Assembly (NCBI GenBank): GCA_902984215.1
Contig: CADWAF010005313.1
Coordinates: 1 to 64,000 of the forward strand
DNA: 64,000 nucleotides
Origin: Willaertia magna
Lineage: Eukaryota > Heterolobosea > Eutetramitea > Acrasida > Naegleriidae
Direction of reading: 5' to 3'
Shown: in pieces, positions 1 to 7,692 of the stretch
Layout: every line of letters begins with the position of its first letter
Numbering within the stretch: the first letter of the stretch is position 1
Made by a program: the position numbers and the translations under genes
Notes under the pieces: generated by a model
Database searches by the model: none
What the model was told of the DNA's origin: nothing
Seen by the model: the letters and a program-made list of their open reading frames with translations, nothing else

Positions 1-190
1 AAAACAGTGTTTTAAAAAAAAAATTTTTGAAAAAAGTTATTTTAAAGTTATTCTAAAAGACATTTTATTGAGGTCTTTTTTTGTTCTATTTTTGTACAAA
101 CAATTAGAAAACTGTATATGATTTTAAGTATAATCATTATGGAACTGCTAAGTATAAAATTTAGTTTATTATTTAAAAAATAAAAAAGTA

Positions 191-1350
191 TTATTTAATT
201 AAAATAATTTTTTCATTAAATAATATCAATAAATTATTATTTTTAATAATTATTTATTTTTATAAAAATATTCTTTTATATCTAAATAATAATTATTTTT
301 ATTTATATTAACAGAATAATTTTTAATTATAATTTTTAAAAATAATTTAATATAATATATTTTTAGATTTTAATAGATAATTTAAGATAGTAATTAATAA
401 TATAATATAATATATCTTAATTAAAATATAATATTATTAAAAAATTATTTTTTTTATATAATCATCACTATTAATATCATAAGAAACTATAATTTTATAA
501 TTATTTTAAATTATTTTTTTATTATTTAATAATTTTTTAAAAATTTATATTTTATAAATAAAATTAATTAAATAATGTAAATTATAAATTTTCTGAATAA
601 TTTAAATTATAATTATAAAAATAACTTAAAGATAAAAAATTATTATTTAATTTATTTTTATTAATTTTATATCAACTATAATTAAAGTATCTCTTTTATT
701 TAAAAAATATATTTTATAATTTTCTTTTTTACTAAATAATCTATTTTTTTATAAAAATTATTTTTATAAATATTAAATTCATTGTTTAAAAAATAAAAAA
801 TTATATTTTAAATTTTCAAATCTATCTTTTATCTTTTTATAAATAAATAAATAATTTCTTTTTAAATCTTAGAATATGATAGTTTAAATAATATAAATAA
901 AAATTTTATTTAATTAAAATAATTTTTTCTTTTAAATAAATTATTTTTAAATAACTTTTAAATAAATTATTTTTATAAAAATATTTTTTTAATTATTTTT
1001 ATTTTTATTAATAAAATAATTTTTAATTATAACTTTAAAAAACAATTTAATATAATTAATATATATTAATGAATAATATAAAATAGTAATTAAAAAAATA
1101 ATTTACATATTAATTAAAACTATAATATTATTAAAAAAATAATTTTTTTATTTATTTATTATTATTAATATTATAAAGAATTACAATTTTATATTTATTT
1201 TAAACTATCTTTTTTTTATTATTTAATAACTTTTTAAAAACTAATACTTCATAAACAAAAATAATTAAATAATTTAATTTATTAATTTTACTTTTCTATT
1301 CTAAAATAAAATTATAACCATAAAAATAGCTTAAAAATAAAAGTATTAAA
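191..1350. repeat. Diverged tandem duplication in a very AT-rich gene-free block (1-1437)
   Basis: Positions 1-1437 hold no gene and are almost entirely A and T. Two copies of a sequence of about 450 bp align in direct orientation, roughly 191-645 and 906-1350. The offset starts near 715 bp and drifts to about 690-700 bp through small indels. Shared blocks include TTATTTAATTAAAATAATTT at 191 and 906, AATATTATTAAAAAA near 429 and 1125, and ATTATTTAATAA at 531 and 1218. The order of matches is conserved, which low complexity alone would not give. No open frame or known element is visible. Confidence 0.75.
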
Positions 1351-1408
1351 TAATAATGTTAAAAAATAAATTAATTCAATAATATTTTTTTTAATCTTTG
1401 TATTTTAC

Positions 1409-1423
1409 ACAAGTGGAAGTAAA
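1409..1423 (+). promoter_or_regulatory. Conserved element upstream of tRNA-Met
   Basis: ACAAGTGGAAGTAAA occurs 14 bp upstream of this tRNA-Met. The same 15 bases occur 15 bp upstream of the second tRNA-Met (13855-13869), and both are followed by TCAACA directly before the tRNA. It may be an external pol III element or simply duplicated flank. Confidence 0.45.
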
Positions 1424-1437
1424 TTTAATTTTCAACA

Positions 1438-1510
1438 GCGGGCTTGGCGCAGTTGGTAGCGCGTAGGTCTCATAATCCTAAGGTCGTGAGTTCGATCCTC
1501 ACAGCCCGCA
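1438..1510 (+). tRNA. tRNA-Met (CAT), elongator type
   Basis: A 73-nt cloverleaf. The acceptor stem is GCGGGCT/AGCCCGC with discriminator A. The D arm is GCGC/GCGC, the anticodon stem TAGGT/TCCTA carries loop CTCATAA, and the T arm is GTGAG/CTCAC with loop TTCGATC. There is no intron. The G-C first pair and normal T loop indicate an elongator rather than an initiator. It is identical to the copy at 13885-13957. Confidence 0.97.
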
Positions 1511-1738
1511 ATTCGTTTTTTTGAGTTCAATATTGAAAGTAAAAAAAAACACGAATTGAATTAAAAATAATTTTATTATTTTTAAAAAATATTAAATTAC
1601 AATGTATAAAAAATATAATAATTTTATTAATAAATTTTTATTTAATAAAAAAGATTCACAAAATTTATCAGTAGTACAGTAATAATTTAAACTGTCTAAA
1701 TAATTTAAATTTTTGTATAATTTAAATTGTTGAAATAA

Positions 1739-3012
1739 CTACATTTTGGTAAAAACTTCAATTTCTTTAACTGTAAAACTGCAATTCCCTGTTAAATCTT
1801 TGTAAGAAACATTAATTCCATAAGTATTACCCAAATTTGAAGAACTATTATTATTACAATTACAATTATTACTAATATAAAGGTCATGACCACCTCCAAA
1901 TGTAGGACCATAACCACTGTAACAATAAATAGCACAGTCATCATTTTCATCTTTTAAATCAAATCTCATTGGCTTTGAACCTTGTTTTATTGAATTATTT
2001 AATGAAAATAAGAATGAATTTGGACTTGAATAATATTGATAATTTTGATTCCAAGCACTTGTTGTAAAACCACCAAAAATACAACCACTTGTTGATTTAA
2101 TGATTGTAATAGTATGTGATTTTCCATCACATAATTTGTGAAAATCTTTTGCCTTAAATCCATCTCTTGATCCTTTATAAATTAATTGCCATTGTTGATT
2201 TTCATGCATACCACCAATCCATTTATTTAACAATTTCATATATTCATAATTATTGTTAATAATTTTTGAATTTAAAAAGAAATTTTTTTCATTAATAATA
2301 ATATTTCTTTCAATTAAATCAATTAAACCTTGAATTCCCAAAAAAATCAGCTTCTATCTTTAATCTCATTAAATCTTCTTCTTCTTTTGGTAATTCAATA
2401 TTAATATACTTATCAATACTTCCAAAATATCTTAAATAATTAGCAATATAATGAAATAGTTTTGGATTTCTATCAATAAATATATAATCATTATCAATTA
2501 ATGTGACAGGAATATTACTTGAAATTAATGTTTCTAAAAGAGTTGGTTCATAATATTCATCTTTAATACTGTCATCTTTTTCATAATTTGGGTTTTTAAT
2601 TTTTGAACAAATAGTTTCTTTTAAGAAACAAAATGGTTGACCACCAATATTAAATTTTACAATGTCATTACTGTTGTTGCTCTTGTTTTTAGTTAAATAA
2701 TTTAATAATCCATTTTTGTGTATTTCAAATTCTTCTCTTTCCTTTTTTAATTCATTAAATAATTCGTTATATTTATTTTCTAAATTTTGACACATTTCAT
2801 TAAATTTATTTTCTAATTCAATTGTTTTTTGTTCAATAATTAATTCATTTTCTAATTTTAAGTGTGTTTAACAAAAAAGTAATATTTCTTGGGACTTTAC
2901 AAACGGTAAGATTAGAACTATTACAAAAAGTATTTCCACAATATATTTTAATAATTCATCAGTTTCGTTTTAATTTTCATATTGAAATGAGGAAGGTGTT
3001 TACATGAAGCAT
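1739..3012 (-). pseudogene. Decayed RING/KCTD-BTB/TLDc gene (copy A)
   Basis: The TLDc half (1739-2341) and the coiled-coil plus BTB half (2319-2795) are in different frames. They join at a T-run near 2340, where the paralogs read ADYFG and this copy shifts after ADFFG. Upstream to about 3012 only scraps of the RING region remain: a start-codon context, a piece of CGNTFCN and the NLTVCK segment, with stops and internal deletions. TLDc signature residues (RGSRDGFKA, IFGGFTT, AWNQN) survive. It ends in TAG and shares the 3' sequence TTATTTCAACAATTT with intact copies. It is probably a pseudogene. A functional BTB or TLDc fragment is possible but has no good start codon. Confidence 0.8.
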
Positions 3013-3055
3013 TGTTCGTTATTGGTTTTTTGTGTCAGGTTACCATTCCTGAGTT

Positions 3056-4318
3056 TTAAATTTTTGTAAAAACTTCAATTTCATCAACTGTAAAATGTTG
3101 AGTTCCTGTTAAATCTTCATTAGAAACATTGGATCCATACGTACAACCTAAAGAGGACTGGCCACCGTTATTGGAATTGCAACTATCACCAATATAAAGA
3201 TCATATCCACCTCCAAATGTAGGACCATAATTATTACCACAATAAATAGCAAAGCCGTCCTTTTTGCCATTTAAATCAAATCTTATTGGCTTTGAACCTT
3301 GTTTTGTTGTATTATAAAATGAAAATAAGAAAGAATTTGGACTTGAATAAAATTGATTATTTTGATTCCAAGCACTTGTTGTATAACCACCAAAAATATA
3401 ACCAGTAGTTGATTTAACTATTGTAATTGTAGGTGATTTTCCATCACATTTTCTATGAAAATCTTCTGCCTTAAATCCATCTCTTGATCCTCGATAAATT
3501 AATTGCCATTGTTGATTTTTATTTTCACTAATCCATTTATTTAATAATCCTTTGTATCTAATATTGTTACCTAAAATCCATGAAGCAGAAAAGAATCTGC
3601 GAAGTAAAAGTTTTCTTTCAATTAAATCAATTAATCCTGGAAGTAAAAAATAATCAGCTTCATTCTTTAATCTCATTAAATCTTCTTCTTCTTTTGGTAA
3701 TTCATACTCTTCTAGATTTCCCTTATTTCTTATATAATTAGCAATATAATGAAATAGTTTTGAATCTCTATCAATAAATATATAATCATTGTCAATTAGT
3801 GTGACAGTATTATCACTTAGAACTAATCTTTCTAAATAAGTTGATTCAAAATACTCTTCTTCAATGTTTTCGTCTTTTCCATAATTTGGATTTTTAATTT
3901 TTGAACAAATTGTTTCTCTTAGGAAACAAAATGGTTGACCACCAATATTAAACTTTACAATTTCATCATTACTATTATGGTAATTATTTCCATTTTTACT
4001 GTTTTTAGTTAAATAATTTAATAATCGATTTTTATTCTTTTCAAATTCTTCTCTTTCCTTTTTTAATTCATTAAATAATTTATTATATTTATTTTGTAAC
4101 TCAACAGTTGTCTTTTCAACAAACAATTTATTTTCATTTTCTAATTTAGAAACTTTTTCTTTATAATTCAATTCCAATTCTAAAACTTTTTGTTTATAAT
4201 TTAATTCTAATTGTACTTCTTTTTCTTGTAATTCCTTATTTGCTTTTCCAAATGGACAAGATTCAGAGGGATGAACGAATTTTAATTGAATATAATTAAT
4301 TTTTAAAAACAAGAACAT
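3056..4318 (-). pseudogene. 3' half of a split RING/KCTD-BTB/TLDc gene (copy B)
   Basis: An open frame of about 420 codons starts at ATG 4316-4318, which lies inside an inserted element. Paralogous sequence begins at SCPFGKA, immediately after the insertion, and continues through a Glu/Lys-rich coiled coil, one T1/KCTD-type BTB (VKFNIGGQPF, YIFIDRD, YELPKEEED) and an intact TLDc domain ending EVFTKI. The first 15-20 codons are element-derived and match no paralog. The missing RING and first zinc-finger half lie at 4785-5083 in compatible frame. It could still be expressed from a new promoter as a RING-less protein. Without that evidence I call it a split gene. Confidence 0.8.
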
Positions 4319-4784
4319 TCTTTTCAGAAAAGAATATTTTTGAAAAATGGCTATGTTCACAAAGAATAGTTTTATTCCAAAAGAATTATTTCATTTTAAA
4401 TTTTAAAAACAAATAAAAAGCTAAAAATCTATCGTTTGGTTTAACAATTTCAAAAATGTTTACCTTTTTAAGGTGTTAATATATAAAAAAGTTTGTTCTT
4501 TTTATGTATTATTAAGTATTTTTAATAATTTTATTAGAATTTTGTTTCATTGTTTTGTTTAAAAAAACTGAAATTATTTTTTTAGAAGCAAATTATTCTG
4601 CTAAAATAAAAATATTCATTAAGGATTGAGAATATTCACAAAGATTATAAATATTCCAAATTTTTCTATTGAAAAAAAGTTCATTCTTAATGAACCAGTT
4701 TATTCTCAAAGTTTATAGTAATTTAAAATAAATATTGAATTACAATTAATTTATAGTAGAACATTAACTTTTGGTTTATTCCTC
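4266..4784. mobile_element. 519-bp terminal-inverted-repeat insertion (MITE-like) with 3-bp target duplication
   Basis: The element sits inside the RING/TLDc gene, exactly between codons that are contiguous in all intact paralogs (HLQE then SCPxGKA). On the + strand it begins GAGGGATGAAC and ends GTTTATTCCTC. These are inverted repeats matching at 9 of 11 positions, flanked on both sides by TCA (4263-4265 and 4785-4787). Removing the element and one TCA restores the reading frame. The interior is AT-rich, has several GAATA/TATTC-type subterminal motifs and encodes no transposase. It is therefore a non-autonomous DNA transposon of undetermined superfamily. Confidence 0.82.
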
Positions 4785-5083
4785 TCATTAAGGTGTTTTT
4801 GATAGTCACCTCTTTTGACAGTTGTCTTACATTGTGGACAAACTACTTTTAAGTTGTCTAAGAAAAGAGAAATATTTCTTGCTGCTTTATAAACGGTAAG
4901 ATTAGAGTCGTCACAGAAAGGACATACAGTTTTTCCTTTAATACATTTATTACAAAAAGTATATCCACAATTAATGTGCATTACAGGTTCTTCTAAAGGA
5001 TTTGAACATATTGGGCATTTTAATAATTCATCAATTTCATTTAAATTTTCATATTGATAGGATGGTGTTCTTACTTGACGCAT
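4751..5083 (-). pseudogene. 5' half of the split RING/TLDc gene: RING plus half zinc finger
   Basis: ATG in ACAATGCG context opens MRQVRTPSYQYE, identical to intact family members. The RING cysteines are CPIC, CGYTFC, NKC and CPFC, with Tyr where the canonical RING histidine would be. A CPQC...H half zinc finger follows. After HLNE the frame runs into the insertion and stops after a dozen foreign residues, giving 110 aa. The rest of the gene lies at 3056-4262. The promoter and 5' leader (CACCACAAAAAACCAAG and following) match those of the intact gene at 17068, so a short RING protein could be made. A tRNA-Gln gene diverges 215 bp upstream. Confidence 0.8.
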
Positions 5084-5297
5084 TGTTTTGTTATAACTTG
5101 GTTTTTTGTGGTGGCAATGATGCTATTGATCTCACCTATTTTTTTTGTATTAATTTTTCAAAATTGTGCAATGGAAAGTGGCAGGTTTAAAAAGTTTTCA
5201 AACAAACAGCCAGCTCATACAAGTGTAGTAAACAACAGACTACCGAAAATGTTTTCAGTTACAACAATTTGAAAGAGAAAAAAGCAGTCTTAGCAAG

Positions 5298-5382
5298 CGT
5301 CTCGTGGTGTAATGGTAGCATAGTGGACTTTGAAAAAGAAAAAAGTCATCCATTGACGGAGGTTCGATTCCTCCCGAGACGG
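5298..5382 (+). tRNA. tRNA-Gln (TTG) with 14-nt intron
   Basis: Acceptor stem CGTCTCG/CGAGACG, T arm GGAGG TTCGATT CCTCC, anticodon stem GTGGA/TCCAT. The loop reads CTTTGA, intron, A, so the anticodon is TTG and the intron sits one base 3' of it, the canonical place. The intron ends AAAGTC, which can pair with GACTTT across the anticodon, the usual pre-tRNA fold. One of five near-identical copies here (others at 14951, 16639, 40387, 41891) whose introns differ in length and sequence. Confidence 0.93.
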
Positions 5383-5721
5383 AATGAAATAATTTTATAC
5401 AAACGTAGCAGGCGTTCACTAATTTTATTGTTGAATATTTCCTCCCATAACAAGTTTGTTTTTTTGTACTTTATTTATTTTTTTGTGCTGCGGCCATATT
5501 AGTTAAATCAGTTTTGTAAATTTAACCACATATACCTCTTGCTCGAGCTTGTTTAAATATAGCATAAGTTGTTTAGATTGATCTTTTTTAAATTAATCTT
5601 AACTAAAGAAATTCAGTTAAAGACAGCTTTTTAATAAAGAAAATCCTTATTTTTATAAAAATAATTTATTTAAATAACAATATTTACAGCATCGATCTTT
5701 CTGTTATAAATTGCTAAAATT
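5383..5721. other. Intergenic, no gene seen
   Basis: About 340 bp between tRNA-Gln and the 3' end of the secreted-protein gene. It contains slightly more GC than typical spacers (GCTGCGGCC near 5490, CTTGCTCGAGCTTG near 5540), but I find no tRNA or snRNA fold and no credible ORF. Confidence 0.6.
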
Positions 5722-6369
5722 TTACCAAGCCTTTGCAGCAGTATTTGGAGCAGCTGCTGAATTAACACGTGCTGCTGCAGCAGTTGGTGGCACAGAAGCA
5801 TCATTTACCTTAACAACTCCTGTAGGATAAGCACTTGCAAATGCAGCTGTTGGATAGCCAGCACCATAGCCATAGCCAGGATAAGCTCCATATCCCCCAC
5901 CAATTGGACCACCTCCAAATCCAGCGCCATAAGGTGCTCCAGCATATCCACCATATGGAGCAATTGCACCAGGATAACCACCATATGCTGGATAATAACT
6001 ATTTACACCAAATGAAGGGTTTCCATAAGCATTACCATAAGTATAACCTGCAGGATTATAAGCAGCATAAGAGTTATATCCTGGATTACCATAATAACCA
6101 TTTATTCCTGGAGCGCCATAAGCACCATAAGATGGGTTTTGATAAGCATTTTGATAACCATTAAAAGGAACGAAAATGAGTTGACTAACTTTATCTTTAT
6201 AAGCTGTGGTATCTGTATTTAATCTACTTAAATCAGCACCAGCAATTGAAGCACCTTGCAGTGCACCTCCACCACCATAACCAGCTCCTGTATTGTAAGC
6301 TACTTGACAGTAAATGGTTGTGTAAGAAAGTATGCAAATGAGAAGAAGAGAGGATAATAACTTTGACAT
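5722..6369 (-). CDS. Secreted Gly/Tyr/Ala/Pro-rich low-complexity protein
   Basis: 215 aa from an ATG at 6367-6369. Residues 1-22 form a clear signal peptide (MSKLLSSLLLICILSYTTIY then C). The mature part is dominated by Tyr-Gly, Gly-Ala-Pro and Tyr-Pro units (GGYPG, YGAYG, NPGYN) with no conserved enzyme motif, ending in an Ala/Pro-rich tail. This composition is typical of extracellular matrix, coat or adhesive proteins, which evolve fast, so homology may not be detectable. Its codons use more G and C than neighbours because Gly, Ala and Pro demand it. It diverges from the gene at 6821. The specific role is unknown. Confidence 0.85.
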   Translation of the reverse strand: MSKLLSSLLLICILSYTTIYCQVAYNTGAGYGGGGALQGASIAGADLSRLNTDTTAYKDKVSQLIFVPFNGYQNAYQNPSYGAYGAPGINGYYGNPGYNSYAAYNPAGYTYGNAYGNPSFGVNSYYPAYGGYPGAIAPYGGYAGAPYGAGFGGGPIGGGYGAYPGYGYGAGYPTAAFASAYPTGVVKVNDASVPPTAAAARVNSAAAPNTAAKAW

Positions 6370-6820
6370 TTGGCGGTTGTTGACTTTCCTTTTTTTTATT
6401 GTTTTAATGAAGTTAAAGGGCAGGAGAAGCGGCAGTTATTAATGGTTTTTTTGAAAATGTAAACTTAACTTACACTAAGTAATTGCTTGTTATAGATTAT
6501 ATCAATTCACAGATCATTGTATTTATTTAACGAATGGTGTATTTTAGTAAATTTCTTGAAAATCAATAATGGCAGCTTTACAAAAAAGTATATTGATCAA
6601 GTTGTGTTAAATTACAAACCGTCCTGAAAATATTTTTCTTAAATAATATATAAATAAAAGAATAAAATTTTAATAATTTATTTGTTGTTTGTTTAATTTT
6701 TAAAAAATAAATAAATAAATGCAGTAAAAAAAAAAGAGCGCCAAGGGTCATGCAAAAATGAGCGTCATTGTAAAATTTTCGAAAACAAAAAAAAAATAAA
6801 AAAAGGCTTCCTCATAAAAA
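6370..6820. promoter_or_regulatory. Divergent intergenic region
   Basis: A 450-bp spacer between two divergently transcribed genes, so it should hold both promoters. TTTGGCGGTTG lies directly against the minus-strand ATG at 6369. A GAGCGCCAAGGGTCATGC stretch near 6736 is unusually GC-rich and lies about 85 bp before the plus-strand ATG. No RNA gene was recognised. Confidence 0.5.
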
Positions 6821-7174
6821 ATGGCTGAAATTAAACCAACTGATTTCGATAATAAATTTCTCTCTGAAGTTAAATTGAAGGAATTACCAAAATTTTTAAA
6901 GCAACATGCTAACTCAAATGGTCTCTTCCGTTTAAATTTATGGTTTACTAGATTTTTCACTCCAACTTTCTTTAAACCAAGAAGACATCGTTTCCCATTA
7001 TTAGTAATTGCATTACTTGGTGCACCAGGTGTTTATAGAGCAATTACATCTCAATCATTAGCTGCAGATGCTATTATTAATGCAAGATTTGGAGAAGAAT
7101 TTAATAACTTTAGTGATTATCAAAAGAATTATGTTAGAACTCGTGTTTTAAAGATTATGGCTGAAAATAGATAA
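6821..7174 (+). CDS. Small conserved-looking protein with one hydrophobic segment
   Basis: 117 aa, ATG after an A-run. I do not recognise the family. Residues about 32-60 are rich in Phe, Arg and Pro (FRLNLWFTRFFTPTFFKPRR), followed by one hydrophobic stretch (PLLVIALLGAPGVYRAI) and a polar C terminus ending in a likely amphipathic helix (YVRTRVLKIMAENR). The size, single hydrophobic segment and basic flanks would suit an accessory subunit of a mitochondrial inner-membrane complex, but no diagnostic motif supports that. Codon use and start context are like the surrounding real genes. Confidence 0.8.
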   Translation: MAEIKPTDFDNKFLSEVKLKELPKFLKQHANSNGLFRLNLWFTRFFTPTFFKPRRHRFPLLVIALLGAPGVYRAITSQSLAADAIINARFGEEFNNFSDYQKNYVRTRVLKIMAENR

Positions 7175-7580
7175 ATTTTTTTAAATATTTTATTTAATTT
7201 ATATTTATTTTAAAGAAAAATCTACTTTTCTTTATGTACAATTAAGATTTTTATTTTTTGAATTCTAACAATTAATTTCTCTTTAATAATAAAAAAAACC
7301 TATGGGCCGTTTTTATTGAAATACACGGGATCTGAACTTTCTCATTTATTGAACTGCATATTATTATTTGTTACTATTCAATCATTACTATTCACAAGGA
7401 AGGCTTTTCAGTTTTCTAGCCTAACCACTTGTATTTCAATCTAAAGGAAGGCCTTGGCTGTCTTTGTGTTTATTTTTGGCGGTAGATACCTACCTATCAA
7501 TAATAGTAAAGAAGTAGTTATTTAGCGAATGAATGAATGGGCCGTTACTGATAGAATTCACAAAATTTAAAAAAAAAATA
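7175..7580. other. Intergenic with imperfect long inverted repeat
   Basis: No gene seen. GGGCCGTTTTTATTGAAATACA near 7303 is mirrored by TGTATTTCAATCTAAAGGAAG then GCC near 7430-7453, an inverted repeat of about 24 bp with a perfect 11-bp core (ATTGAAATACA) spaced by roughly 105 bp. GGGCCGTTACTG recurs near 7539. The repeat could be a small hairpin element or RNA. TTTTTGGCGG lies at 7473-7482. Confidence 0.45.
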
Positions 7581-7612
7581 ATGATTCGATCTTCCTCTCT
7601 TATTAGATACAG
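7581..7612 (+). other. Candidate alternative first coding exon of the M3 peptidase
   Basis: After an A-run, ATG opens MIRSSSLIRY plus two bases and then GTAAGTG, the donor sequence used by every intron placed in this window. The short peptide is Arg/Ser-rich with no acidic residue, like a mitochondrial presequence. Acceptors at 7870-7871 (exon from 7872) and 7894-7895 (exon from 7896) both join in frame with the peptidase ORF. Splicing would skip the hydrophobic N terminus of the ORF that starts at 7693. Confidence 0.5.
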
Positions 7613-7692
7613 GTAAGTGTTTGTTGTTAACAAGTTTTTTCGGAAAGATAGAAATTTGTTATAATCCTTTCAAATTGTTTTTATTATAAAAA

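Noticed and set aside
5269..5502. Plus-strand ORF of 77 codons
   Set aside because: It runs straight through the tRNA-Gln gene and has no family resemblance.
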